Shown here piece by piece: positions 44,233 through 56,062 of a stretch of DNA of 64,000 nucleotides. How positions within the stretch are numbered: position 1 is the stretch's first letter; every line of letters starts with the position of its first letter. The notes beneath the pieces were generated by a model. The model was not told where the DNA came from, searched no databases, and saw only the letters and a list, made by a program, of their open reading frames with translations. Position numbers and translations under genes: made by a program. Source of the stretch: Bombardia bombarda (Eukaryota > Ascomycota > Sordariomycetes > Sordariales > Lasiosphaeriaceae); assembly GCA_030512295.1 (NCBI GenBank), contig JAULSR010000002.1:6882001-6946000 (forward strand). Direction: 5' to 3'.

Positions 44233-45885
44233 ATGAAAGATGAGACCCTCGCCGAAAGCCAGGGCCCTCCCTTGGACGTCTCGGCTTCGCCAGAACATGG
44301 ACACACACACGTCACCGCCAACGGCGGCATATCGCTGGACAAGAATCACCAGCTCCAGCGTGGGCTCAAGAGCCGGCATCTACAGTTCATGGCTCTGGGG
44401 GGAGCCATCGGAACCGGTCTCTTTGTTGGCTCCGGGGCCATCTTGGCCGACGTGGGACCTGCGCCGCTGTGGCTCAGCTACCTGTCCATGATGGCGGTCG
44501 TCTGGATCGTCATGAACAACATAGCCGAACTGGCCACGTACCTGCCCCTCAAGGGCATCACCCTCCCCTATTTCGCCGAGCGATTCGTGGATCCCAGTCT
44601 GGCGTTCGCTGCCGGGTGGAACTACTGGTATGCTTATTCCATCCTGGTCGCAGCCGAGGCTACGGCCGGCGCCATCTTGCTCGATTACTGGAACACACCC
44701 GTGCCCGCGTGGGTCTGGATCACAATCATACTGCTTGTCACCCTCCTGCTCAACATCATCGCCGTCGAGGTCTTTGGCGAGGCAGAGTTCTGGTTTGCCA
44801 GCATCAAGCTCATCACCATCATCGGGTTGATCATCGTGGGCGTGGTGGTCATTCTGGGTGGCGCGCCAAACCATGAAAGGATAGGCTTCTTGTACTGGCA
44901 GCAGCCGGGGGCGTTCAAGGAATACGTCGGTACAGGGTCAGCTGGCCGGTTTCTTGCCTACTGGGCTGCCTTCATCCGCGCGGGCTTCAGTTTCGTCACC
45001 TCCCCCGAGCTGATCGGGCTTGCCGCCGGCGAGACTGTGGCGCCAAGACGAAACTTGCCCAAGGCCGCGCGCCGGTTTCTCGGGAGACTGGCCGTCTTCT
45101 ACGGCGTCAGCTCCCTGGTCATAGGAGTCATCGTCCCCTCCGACGAGCCACGCCTGCTTTCAAAGCATGCCAATGCCAGCGCCAGCCCCTGGGTCATCGG
45201 CATCCAGCGCGCCGGCATCGGTGGCCTGAACCACGTCATCAATGGCGCCATCTTGACATCAGCCTGGTCGGCCGGTAACGCCTTTCTGTACTCGGGGTCG
45301 CGCGTGCTCTACTCGATGTCGGTCAACGGGCAGGCGCCCAAGTGCTTCGCCAGGATCACCCCACGCGGAGTGCCTTGGGCGGCTGTGCTTGCAACCTGGG
45401 CAGTCGGCTGCCTTGCCTACCTTAACGTGTCCAAGAACGGCGCCCAGGTCTTTCTATGGCTCTCGAACCTGTGCACTATCTCCGGGTACATCGGCTGGAT
45501 TGTCGTCATGACGACCTACCTGCGCTTCCGCTCGGCGTTGACATATCAGGGCCTGCTGGACACTCTGCCGTTCAAGACGCCGCTGCAGCCGCATGCGACG
45601 TGGGTTGTTCTTGGAGTCGTCAGCCTCTTGACGCTCACGAACGGGTTCCAGGTCTTTGCAGCGGCCAGTTGGAACGTTAGCAATTTTCTGGCAGCTTATA
45701 TCACGATCCCCGCCTTCTTGTTGTTGTATCTGGGGCACAAGCTTTGGTTCAGGACTGCATGGGCGAAACCCGTGCACGAAATCGACGTCTTGACGGGCAA
45801 GAAAGAGATGGATGACTTGTGTGCCAACGATGTTGATCCAGTGCCGAGGAACTGGGCGCACAAGGTGTGGTTGTGGATCGCATAG
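44233..45885 (+). CDS. Amino-acid permease, APC superfamily
   Basis: Single exon, 550 residues; the true start is the ATG at 44233. After a hydrophilic N-terminus come QLQRGLKSRHLQFMALGG and AIGTGLFVGSG, the signature of the fungal amino-acid transporter family and its substrate site in helix 1. About twelve membrane segments follow. SPELIGLAAGE is the conserved helix 6/loop region and AWSAGNAFLYSGSRVLYSM the helix 8 region. The C-terminus is short and charged. It should import an amino acid by proton symport at the plasma membrane. Its place next to aminomuconate genes suggests tryptophan, kynurenine, anthranilate or a relative, which is inference. There is an AATAAA in the 3' flank near 45975. 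Confidence 0.9.
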   Translation: MKDETLAESQGPPLDVSASPEHGHTHVTANGGISLDKNHQLQRGLKSRHLQFMALGGAIGTGLFVGSGAILADVGPAPLWLSYLSMMAVVWIVMNNIAELATYLPLKGITLPYFAERFVDPSLAFAAGWNYWYAYSILVAAEATAGAILLDYWNTPVPAWVWITIILLVTLLLNIIAVEVFGEAEFWFASIKLITIIGLIIVGVVVILGGAPNHERIGFLYWQQPGAFKEYVGTGSAGRFLAYWAAFIRAGFSFVTSPELIGLAAGETVAPRRNLPKAARRFLGRLAVFYGVSSLVIGVIVPSDEPRLLSKHANASASPWVIGIQRAGIGGLNHVINGAILTSAWSAGNAFLYSGSRVLYSMSVNGQAPKCFARITPRGVPWAAVLATWAVGCLAYLNVSKNGAQVFLWLSNLCTISGYIGWIVVMTTYLRFRSALTYQGLLDTLPFKTPLQPHATWVVLGVVSLLTLTNGFQVFAAASWNVSNFLAAYITIPAFLLLYLGHKLWFRTAWAKPVHEIDVLTGKKEMDDLCANDVDPVPRNWAHKVWLWIA

Positions 45886-46734
45886 GACTCTGTCATTTGG
45901 AGTTTTGGATAGCAAGGACTGTGGCTGAGTTTCTTTTTCTATTTGGATACCACTATCGATACCCTACCTAATCAATAAATCGCTGTTTTCCATGCATTAG
46001 TGGAGGTTTATAGATAAGAGAAAATCAAGGGGGTTATCAACATTAATACCCTATGCGTGTTAATATCACTCAGAATTAGACTTGAGGGTATGATGTGCCA
46101 CTGGCAGTGTTATTTAGAAGTCTGACCAAAATCAATCTTTCAGTCAGTACTGTACTTATCCTGTTCATTCAGTTGGTTTATCGGAGCAAAGCAGCTTTTG
46201 GGACACGCAACAGTTGAAGAATGCAAAAAGTCGTATCATGCCAAGTGTACTTACTAGGTCTAAGTCACTAGACTATGACCTCATTTTTTATGAGAATCTT
46301 ATTTCAATTTCCCAATTTTCATTCAAACATGACCGTTAATCTTGGTGTTTCTCGGTTTTGGACTCATCATGGTGGTGGTTGCCCCAAGTGTCAGGTCAGA
46401 TCCAATATAGGTGTGGTCTGTTGTTTCGCAGACATCAGGCCATCTCAGGTGGTTCCTGCCAATCCAATAGCGGCCATCCGCCCAGCTAAGCGAAACGGGG
46501 CAAGCTGAATCGTCCATTTTCGCCGGCAAGCCCACTACCTATACTTAGGTTCTTAACCAATGCCGAGCCACTTCACCTCAGCCTTCAACGAATCGACATC
46601 ACCCACCTTTCAATCATCACCTTCGCAACATATACTTATCTCAACATCATCCGCTTTCTGTCAAAGTCAGCCTTAGACCCAATAGTCTATCTTCAACGAC
46701 TACGTGCCGCTGCGGATTTGCACACTAAGCAAAC
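45886..46734. other. Intergenic, LDH upstream region
   Basis: No gene seen. At 45995-46045 a diverged segment, read on the minus strand, ends ACCTCCACTAATG like the short elements elsewhere. Confidence 0.45.
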
Positions 46735-47763
46735 ATGGCGACCCAATCAGCCAAATCTCATGTCAAGGTGAGACGAGCCCCGCTGTCAGCAGCAACCTAA
46801 TGCATTGATACGATATGCGCCTAACACAGACATACTCAGTCCATCAAAATAGCCATCGTCGGCGCAGGCTCGGTCGGCGTGACGACTGCCTATGCGCTCC
46901 TGCTGAGCGGCCTGGCCGCTGAGATTGTCCTTATCGATATCGACAAGAACCGCGCCCAGGGCGAGGCGATGGACCTCAGCCACGCAGCGCACTACGCCCA
47001 AGCCAGAGTAATCGCAGGCGACTACGAGGACTGCCACGGGGCCGCCGCGGTCATCATCACAGCCGGCGTCAACCAGAAGCCAGGCCAGACGCGCATGGAC
47101 CTCGTCAAGACCAACTACTCCCTGTTCAAGACCATCGTGCCGCAAATCGCCAAGGCCGCGCCCGACACCATCCTCTTGGTAGCTACTAACCCGGTCGATG
47201 TGCTGACGCACGCGGCGCACCAGTTCTCCGGCTTCCCGGTCGAACGGGTCATCGGCTCGGGCACGGCCATGGACACGACCCGGTTCCGGCACGAGCTGGG
47301 CAGGCACTACGGGGTGAACCCGCGCAACGTGCACGCCGTCATCATTGGCGAGCACGGCGACAGCCAGCTGCCGGCGTGGTCGCTCGCCACCATCTCGGGC
47401 ATGCGGCTGCAGGACTATTGCAGCCAGTCGGGCAAGGAGTACAGCGAGGCGGCCATGGACGAGGTGTCGCGCCGCACCAAGGAGGCGGCGTACGAGATCA
47501 TCCAGCGCAAGGGCAAGACCAACTACGGCGTCGCGTCGGTGCTGGTCAGCATCCTCGAGCCCATCATCACCAATGGCGACGCCATCATGACGATATCGAG
47601 GGTCGGCACGTACGGCGGCGTCGAGGACGTGGCGCTGAGCATGCCGTGCAGGCTCAACCGCGAGGGCGCCCATCGCGACGTGCCGCTGCTGCTGAATGGC
47701 AAGGAGAAGGAGGCGGTTAAGAACTCGGCGCTCAGCATCAAGGAGGCCATCATGTCCATTTGA
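46735..47763 (+). CDS. L-lactate dehydrogenase
   Basis: Two exons (46735-46767 and 46840-47763) give 318 residues. The tiny first exon encodes only MATQSAKSHVK. NAD binding: KIAIVGAGSVGVTTA (GxGxxG at 19-24) and Asp 44/Asp 46 after the second strand. The active-site loop reads AGVNQKPGQTRMDL: Gln at residue 90 marks lactate rather than malate dehydrogenase, and Arg 96 is the loop catalytic Arg. TNPVDVLTH, GSGTAMDTTRFR with the substrate Arg, and IGEHGDSQ with the catalytic His are all present. It looks like the bacterial-type/short fungal LDH. It would interconvert pyruvate and L-lactate in the cytosol. Meta-cleavage of aminomuconate products yields pyruvate, so a link with the preceding cluster is possible but unproven. 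Confidence 0.93.
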
Positions 47764-49729
47764 TTTCTTGAGTGGGCGTGTTTCTTTCCATGGTGACAGG
47801 TATTGTTTATCCCCGCTTGGGGTGGAATGAGAGAATGATTGATTGGGAAAGGCAGGTCAGGATTGCAACTACTTTAGCGACAGACGTTCATAGCGGGCCC
47901 TTTTTTTCCTTCAGGAGAAGGATCAACACCTAATTGAGACCAGGTTTTCCATCAGTGGTCTGACACCTCATTGCGAGTGCACCTGCACGTGCACGCATCC
48001 GCTTGAGATTTTCCGAGTCATCTCTCTCTCTTCCATCCCGAATGCAAGGAAAAATTAAGGCTCAACTTCTCGCTGCCAGTAATAATACGGATAAAAAAGG
48101 GGGAAACATTTTAACAGGGAACAAGACGAAAAGAAATTGTGGTTCTGACTCCTCCGGGCCGCATATTCGGCAATGCAAGGGTCTCGCTAACCTCTTGTTG
48201 GAAGTCACTAAAAAAGAGTGACTCCTACGGACAACAAGCACATGGGACTCTTTTCGCCGCCGAAGGATCGGATGCAGCTTTCAGACATACCTATTGTTTG
48301 CCATTCACCGCGAACGACTGATTATCGAACATGTGTCTCTTGGGCGACTGTTTAAGCCTGATGGGACTCGAGCGCAAATAATTGATGGCATTTCGGCCTC
48401 AGGCTCGCTCAGTCGAGATCAGTGCCAGTCTGTCGGGACAGCGGTTGGCGTCAAACGTGGCGCCCTCAACTCAATTGGGGCACTAGGACTACACAGTAGT
48501 CATCATGTGGGAAGTCGGACATTGGCGAGTGGCGGAGGAAAGCGGGGGACCCAATCCAACATCGCGGGGTCTCCCATCGCGCAATTCTTTTTCTTGCGTC
48601 TTTTTGTCCGTCAACATGCAGCCCGTACAGCCGCCATAGCCGCCTTTGCTGCCTGGCCCTCTCAGAGCCTCATTTTCCTATCTGGGCATGATGGTGGTCG
48701 GGGAGTTCTAGGCTACCATGGGATTTTCATGACAGCGTGCAGCAGTCAACTGCGGGCAGAAGCGGGCTGACAGGCAGCCAACTACCTCTAAGCGGTGTCC
48801 AGCAGTTGTCCAGCACTCTAGCTGCATATTTTGGTGTATAAGGTGCATATCTGGCTGCAGATTTCGGTGGCGGTGCAAGTCAGTCGCAAGCAAGTCGCAC
48901 CCGCAATGTCATACGCCAATTTCACCTTGCAGTCTGCCCGCTACATCAGCGTGCACTCATTCGCTCACCCAGACACGACGATCCGTCATCCCACAGGCAC
49001 ACAGCCAAGCCCTGCCTGCCTTTCCCGCCAGACAAACAGGTCAAACAGGCCAAACAAGGCCTCAACCCTCTGGTCTGGCCGATGTTGGTTGCGCCAGCCA
49101 TGCTACCTGCCCTACCGCCCTAGGTACTTGCCCAACTCATCGGTTCCCACCTTCTGTATGGCAAAGTGTGGTGTGTCCACCAAGATGGACAAGTACCATG
49201 TCGGACAGGACGGGAATCTAGCCACCACACACCCCACGTCACAGCCTCTTAAAGCACATCGCCGGCGTGCATCATAGTACTTACCTCCTATGCGTTTCGT
49301 GCATGTCTTTCTCTTTTCTTGACTGTCTGTCGGACTGATGTGGTGAAACGAACACGCCATGCCAACCATCGAAAGACGATTGTCCATGCGCATGCGCATT
49401 CTCCAGACCACAATACCCTACCGTGCACATGTTGCCGGATATTCCAGCCGTCATGTCACATATATACCTGCCCTCGCTGCCTTACATCCTTCCCACTAGG
49501 CAACCGCGAGTCTCGAACCACCCCATACCTTAGCCTACATGCCCAAGGTTCCTTGATCGACACCTTCCCCATATCTGTTGGTACTCAGGGCCTTCCCTTC
49601 CTGATATACTAAAGTTGTATAAAGCCCCCACCCACGGGACACAACTACAGTCACAGCTTCCCCCTTTCAGGCAGTCAAGTTCTGCCACACTATTACTGCC
49701 AAGCAAAACACAACCACCACGCGTCAGCC
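47764..49729. other. Intergenic, no gene seen
   Basis: Two kilobases between plus-strand genes. Frames overlap on both strands and lack motifs. A CACCTGCACGTGCACGC near-palindrome lies near 47980. Confidence 0.45.
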
Positions 49730-50907
49730 ATGTACGGCCTACCTCGCCACAGGGGCGTGGTCCGTCATGACGACAATCACCACCGCCACCGCCAACAGGC
49801 AGAACGCACCTCTGCGGTCCTTCCCCCATCCACCACCCGCGAGTACATGTTCTGCATCGAGCTAGGCCTCGTACTCAGAAGCCGGCACAGCAGCCACGGG
49901 GGGCTACACGCGCTCGAGCGCGAAATCAGCGTCCAGCTGGCCAAGGCAGGCATCGCCAACCATGTGACCTCGTCGGACGAGCGCCGCAAGAAGAGCGGCA
50001 GCGACAACTTCCAGGAGTGGACCATCGTCAGCGACCGCACCATCCAGTCCCAACCAAAGGACCACCGGTACGGCCTCAAGCTCGTCTCGCCCTTCATGCA
50101 CTTCTCCCGCTTCGACGGCTGGATCGCCCAGATCCGCACCGTCATGGACGTGCTCAACCGCGAGTTCGAGGTCACCACGACCCACCAGTGCGGCACCCAC
50201 GTGCACATCGTGCCGGTCTGCGGCATATGGGGGCTGTCGCACGTCAAGGCGCTGGCCAAGAGCATCGTCTACTTTGAGCGCTGCTTCGACGGCCTTGTGC
50301 CCCCTACCGCCAGAGCTCCATCTGGGCGCGCAGCAACCGGATGAACGAGTTCCTCGGCAACCTGACCATGGCCGATTGCTTTGCGCAGATCGAGGCGCAG
50401 CCCACCTTCCAGGAGCTCGCGGGCCTGCTGAACTGGTGCGGGCGCAGCTCGCCCACGGGCCTCGCGCTCGGCCAGAGCGCCGACTTCCAGCACGACGCGT
50501 TCCGGTGGAATTTTACCAACCTGAACGAGGGGGGCGGGCTCGGCACGATCGAGTTTCGGCAGCCGCCCGGGGCGACGTCGTCGAGCGACCCGGTCATGTG
50601 GGTGCTGCTGGTGGGCTGCTTCGCGCAGCTGTCGTGCAGCTACGCCGACTCGCTCAAGCCGCACCGGCCCGCGGAGCTGTCGAGCCTGGGCGAGTGGGTG
50701 CTGTATCAGGCGGAGCTGGCGAATGCCAAGCACAAGTCGCTGCTGAGGGCGCTGTTTGCGCAGGCGACGATGCCGCACACGCCGGCGAAGCCGGTCAACA
50801 TGAAGGCTGACGACGAGCAGCGGCTGAGGGACCGGGTGACGGAGAGGAAGATTGTGTCGGAGAAGTATAGGAAGTACATGAGGTATATATTGCGGCCGCT
50901 TGTTTGA
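49730..50907 (+). pseudogene. Amidoligase-family protein, frameshifted (one C missing)
   Basis: No intron. The ATG at 49730 gives a basic His/Arg-rich N-terminus, then a putative amidoligase (ATP-grasp-like glutamine-synthetase fold) with FCIELGLVL, WTIVSDRTI, KLVSPFMHF, HQCGTHVHIVP and, after the shift, NEFLGNLTMADCF and GTIEFRQPPG. The reading frame breaks at the C run 50300-50304: upstream reads ERCFDGLVPP and downstream, in another frame, continues YRQSSIWARSNRMNEF. One more C would join them into a protein of about 392 residues. As written the first frame ends shortly after the run. Both halves retain family motifs, so this looks like an assembly error. Family members are thought to ligate amines to carboxylates; the substrate is unknown. 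Confidence 0.78.
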
Positions 50908-53653
50908 GCTGGAGGTTACCGATACCTAGGCGAGGAATACCTGACTGACTGACTGACTGACTGACTGACTGGCATGGGACAGCAGTCAGCGAGCAGTCGT
51001 GGCCTGATGCATCATGATGTCATGACGTGCTTTTCTATTCTTTCTTCCACCCTTTACTTATTTTATTTTGTGTGTTTTTGGGAAAGGTTGGGTTTTAACT
51101 GGGGAAAACAGCACCAGTTGTGGATAATGGGTATAACACCAGAACACGAGGGCCAGCATCAGAGTTGTTTCATGCTGTTGCTGGCCATATATCCGTGTCA
51201 CCATATCGCCCCGGCGCGGGCTTGGGAGAATCCTTTTAAAATTAGCCCGGGTGTTTTGGGAGTTTGGGAAGATACCATGCTGATTCTTTTTGTTTACCTT
51301 CAAATTCAATCCAATATATTATTGTCTTGTAATATCAACAAATCTATTGCCAGGTTAACCATGCTCTTTCAGAGGACCCTTGAGGAGTAACATCTTGACA
51401 CCGCAGGTCGCGTACTGTTTACATGTGACGTCACGCTTGCTTAGGCAGCCGCCAGCCAGCCATTGGGTCTGTCTTTCATATTCGTACAGTTCGGAGGTTA
51501 CCCTCCACTTTGTGCATGCCATGTGACGCCTGCTGTCACACGAGAAAAAGTGCCGTGATAATCGTTCAGATCAGGCCGGCCATATACCACGGCCTGGAAA
51601 GTTCGGGGTTGGCTGTAAAGGCGGCGTACATCGCATGGTAATATTGCTCCGGTTTTTGTAGTATCATTCCAGAACTTTCCAGCTTCGTTTGTAATGTGTG
51701 CATCTACCCATCCATATTAGTTTGACAGCCAGCCACTTGACGCACAAAACCGGTGTGGTGCAACCATGAAATCCATTGTCAGTAGACAATCGGGCTCGCC
51801 GATATTTCCAAGATTGGATATGGGACTGTGGTAGTTACTCAGGACAAACCCGTATTGCGTCTTTTATGGTGTTACATCCTTATGCTTGTTAATCCTGCGA
51901 ATCAGTAACTGCCTATTTATCCCTCTGTGTATTAGGGTATCTGGGCAGGCGAAAGCGAAAGCGGACATGTGGTTTGACGTGATGTCATTTTTGCCATACC
52001 CTTCTTATTTCCATTATCAGCGGTAGGTGTGATTCTGGTTGCACGGGTGCGCGTTGGTGGGTGACGGTACAACCACAGTGGGCGGCATATGTGAGGTCTG
52101 CTCTGAAGTCTGCTCTAAACGGGGTGGGGAGAGGTGATCTTTGCAAAAGGCGATTAGAGATGCAGTTGACCATAACACGGATGTACACACACTCGCACAC
52201 ACATAATCACTGCAACAGCATCTTTTGCCCAGTTTAACCATCTGATCTTTCTTTGATAGCACCTGCAAATATCTCGCGAACACACATCATCACACAAAAT
52301 GCCGCACAAGGGACTTGTTTGCGAAGCTTCCATTGTTCGATAGCGAAATACACGATTATATTAAATAGACACAGCGAGAAATCCTTAATTCCTGTATTAT
52401 TGATACTGGTAAAAATAACGAACCCAAAATCTTGCCAAGAGCAACATGTTAAAGATTGTGGTTCACTGCCTGACGGGAATGTTATTTTCACCAAGTGGTT
52501 CCTAATGATCTGATCAAGTTCTGCTGGCATGCCCGGGAACTACATCATGCTATCAACTCTTTTCATATCCCCGGTGTACCTTGTAGTTGACGATTCGGCC
52601 ATATCGTAGTACGTTCAATTTTCACCCACTTACATTGACCGGCAAAGATGCATCCACAAAAAACAGCTTGCTGCCACCCAAAAAATAGCAGAGACGAAGT
52701 CCGCCATTTCTGAGGCATATAACCAGGTGTTGGCTCCCCTGATTTTTCGAATATTGGAATGTCTTGGAAAGCAAGTTTGTGAGGGTTCGGGTAAATAGAC
52801 TACGTTTTAAGACATCTCGGGTGTGCTACGATCATCGCTGGGGTGGAGTTCATAGCACCGAGCCGAGCCGAAATCCGAAAACGCGATTGGCTGGGATTGG
52901 CTGGGAGTCGAAGTCGCGGCCACTCGGCCACAACAACGCCCGGCCATTGGTCCCTGAATTTATTTTGGGGGAGTCGATCTCCCGCCGTTTTGACATCAAA
53001 ACCCGCTGCATGGGCATTACCAATAGCATACTGTCTGGGCCAAGAAACTTGTTTTGATCAACGACTTTATCTAGTTCAAAGTGTCTCTCAATATTCCCGA
53101 TCGCGGTTTGACGCTCCTCGCGCTTCGCCAAGATACCACCACGCATCGACTGCGCGTGCCCGTTGTGTATCATGCATGTCAGGACCAGATGCACCCCGAA
53201 AATAAACCTTGTACTTTCAACCGTCTGCAGCTCGAGCAGATGGTATCGAGTCGCGAGCGTTTCATACAAACTTGACATTTCAAGCCCAACTGGTGACCGG
53301 TGATATGAGGAAAAAGACTGGTTCAGTGTGGTATCACGGCATCACGGTGCAATAGGCCGGTTTTATCGTCGGTCTTAGGATGCTACCCAATCTTCAGACG
53401 TTCCATGTCGGTACTCGGCATCTCCACATGGCGGTGCCAAGAATACGCCGAGTATGTCGGAGCTCAGCTTCACTCGCTCATATTCAGTTGGCACTTGGTA
53501 GTTGGTTGTCCATCGGCTGGTTATAAAGATGGGATGTCTCAAAGATTCCCAACACCATTATTCCCTCCATCTTCAAATCACTCTCCATACCCAAATCAAA
53601 CACAACAAAGTTTCTTCTACTTGAAGCTGGCCAATCACCCTGGTCTGACAGCC
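50908..53653. other. Intergenic, 2.7 kb, no gene seen
   Basis: Begins with a (CTGA)n microsatellite at 50941-50971. The rest contains only short frames without motifs, on both strands. Confidence 0.45.
50941..50971. repeat. (CTGA)n tetranucleotide microsatellite
   Basis: Seven to eight uninterrupted CTGA units just downstream of the amidoligase-family stop codon. Confidence 0.95.
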
Positions 53654-55331
53654 ATGGTCCTCGCACACTTGCGCCTCCTGGCCCACCCCTTTGCCATTGC
53701 TGGCATACTGGTTGGCGTGCTGGCTTCGGCGGTTAGTCTTGCTTGTCCTTTAGGTTTTTCTTCATGATAATGACTGACAGAGTATCAGGCCATCTACCGT
53801 GCAGCCCGTGGTCCATTGTCACACATCCCCGGCCCCTGGTACTCCAGACTGACCAGCCTCGTCCTTGTTTACCACTGGCTCAGGGGCGAGCGGTCGGCAT
53901 ATGTGCATCGACTTCACCAAAAATACGGCCCCGTTGTACGCATCGCCCCTGACGAAGCCGACCTCACCGACCTGGCAGCCAAGCATCAGATCTACACAGT
54001 CAAGGAGGTCTTTCTCAAGTCGATTTTCTACTCGAGGATTCGCGACCCAAGGAATGAAAACATCTTCTCCACCCGAAGCATCCCCCAACATCGCCAATTC
54101 CGCCGGCTGCTGTCGGGACCTCTGTCTGAGTCCTCGCTCAAGCTGGTTGAGCCGATAGTCCGTTCCAAGGTCGACCTTGCCATGCAGCGCATGAACGAGT
54201 CTATGCAGACGGATGGAGTCATGGATGTCTACAAATGGGCCCTGTTCATGGCCACTGATATCATTGGCGAGCTCACCTTCGGCGAGTCGTTCCGCATGCT
54301 GGAGAGTGGCAAGATTAATCAGTACATCGTCGACCTACAGAGCATTGCCAAAATTGGCGGTATCAACACCGCTTTCCCCGGTCTCATCAAGTTCATAAGA
54401 TCCAAGGGTATCTGGACCCCCATCGATGTCATCAACCAAGCCGCTACCATCATACCCAGGTTCACTTCTTATGCCGTACAATCGCTGGAACGCTACCAGC
54501 GGTTGGTCAAGGAGGATCCCGACAATGTTCCCCAGACCCTCTTCACCAAGGTCTTCAAGGCCAAGGACGACGACACGCTCGACTTCAACGACATCGTCGG
54601 CAATGCAAGAGCGTACCTCGTTGCTGGATCCGACACCACGGCCCACACGCTGACATATCTCATCTGGGCCGTGTGCAAGCACCCAGAGGTCCGCCAGAGA
54701 CTGGTTGACGAGCTCCAGAAGAATCTGCCAGCCGAGAACGACGACATTACCGACCACGACCTGGTGTCCCTGCCCTACCTGACCTCTGTCATCGAGGAGA
54801 TACTTCGTCTGTACAGCGCCGCGCCATCGGGCCTGCCGAGAGTCGTTCCTCCCGAGGGTGCAGAGCTGGGCGGATACTGGTTCGAACCTGGGACGACGGT
54901 GTGCATGCAGGCCTACAGCATGCATCGCGACCCGGCCATTTTCCCAAACCCCAACGCTTTTGATCCAGATAGGTGGTCGCCCTCGAGAGTGACAAAGGAT
55001 ATGAAGGACGCGTTCATGCCCTTTGGAGCGGGTTCAAGAAGTATGTTGCCTCCCGTGTCTTGTTTTCTTGCTCGGATTTTTCGCCCCTTTCTTTTCCTTG
55101 CCCTCAACCCCAACCAGAATCACAACAAGGACTGACAACTGAATTCAAATAGTCTGCATCGGCCTTCACCTGGCACAAACCGAACTCCGCCTCGCCACCG
55201 CTCTATTCTTCCGCACCTTTCCCAACGCCACTGTCTCGACCCGTGAAAAAATGAGCGACGCCGACATGGATCCAAAGATCTACTTCCTTCTCACACCCAA
55301 GGGAAAGCGGTGTCTTATCGAGGGCTACTAG
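53654..55331 (+). CDS. Cytochrome P450 monooxygenase
   Basis: Three exons (53654-53731, 53789-55040 and 55153-55331) give 502 residues. Exon 1 encodes the ER membrane anchor (RLLAHPFAIAGILVGVLA). The hinge is SHIPGPWYSR. The I-helix oxygen-activation motif is AGSDTTAHT, the K-helix ExxR is EEILR, and the PERF-like segment is FDPDRW. The heme loop FGAGSRICIG spans the last splice junction with the Cys ligand at about 445. All elements are intact. The closest general type is the ascomycete group that includes benzoate-hydroxylase-like and trichothecene C-15-hydroxylase-like P450s, but no substrate can be given. No backbone biosynthetic gene lies nearby, so there is no sign of a secondary-metabolite cluster. 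Confidence 0.93.
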
Positions 55332-55757
55332 ACTAAGATAGTCATTCGTTATTCGTGTTTTTGGATGAAAATTACTTGCCCAGAGTTAATAGTTAGATCA
55401 TGATCAGCAAACTCCTCTTTTCCTGTTCCACGGAGCAAAGCGATATTTGATTCTGTCTCAAATCTCTGATATTCTTTGTCATTTGCATCATATCTAACAG
55501 TTTCTGTACATACAGCCGATACTGTACATATCGCGTTTGCCACTGTACCTATCTTACCCTTTACTATTCACAGCCTGATAATTTGAAATGAGGAAACATG
55601 TGCGTTAGCTTTCTTGTCATCTGCTCCAGTAGCCGTTTTGCAAAAAAAAAAAAAAAAGAAAAAAAAACAGTAAGGAAACGCACAAACTACACAGAACTCC
55701 TCTGTAAGAGAAGGCAGGTACGCCTGATCAAGGTGGTCACAAGGAAGACAACTGGGC

Positions 55758-55822
55758 AGGCGAGCAATGAAGATAGCTAGGAAGGCGAGCAATAAAGATA
55801 GTTGGGAAGGCGAGCAATGACT
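55758..55822. repeat. 25-bp minisatellite, 2.6 units
   Basis: Unit AGGCGAGCAATGAAGATAGC plus five more bases, at 55758, 55783 and (partial) 55808, with few differences. Confidence 0.85.
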
Positions 55823-56062
55823 GGTATTGGCGTAAGACTTCAACCTGGCCCTCGCAACGGAAGGTGGGCGAGGGCCGCTGCTTATATACACAGTTGGTAG
55901 GATAACTGGCATGTGCTTGGGGATGTCCGATGTCCTTACATCCTCCCGGCAGAACGAAACGCAAGCGTGAGGTGGTTGCTATCTAGACTTAGTCTAGAAT
56001 TAGGGCAAGGGGAAGGAGCAAATACCTGAAGGAGCAACTGTATGTACCTGTTCCCGCAAGTT

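Noticed and set aside
50274..50810. Long plus-strand frame overlapping the amidoligase gene
   Set aside because: It is an out-of-frame shadow of GC-rich coding sequence; family motifs are in the other two frames joined at 50300-50304.
53654..55331. P450 as part of a secondary-metabolite cluster
   Set aside because: No polyketide synthase, peptide synthetase or terpene synthase nearby; LYS2 is primary metabolism and 38 kb away.
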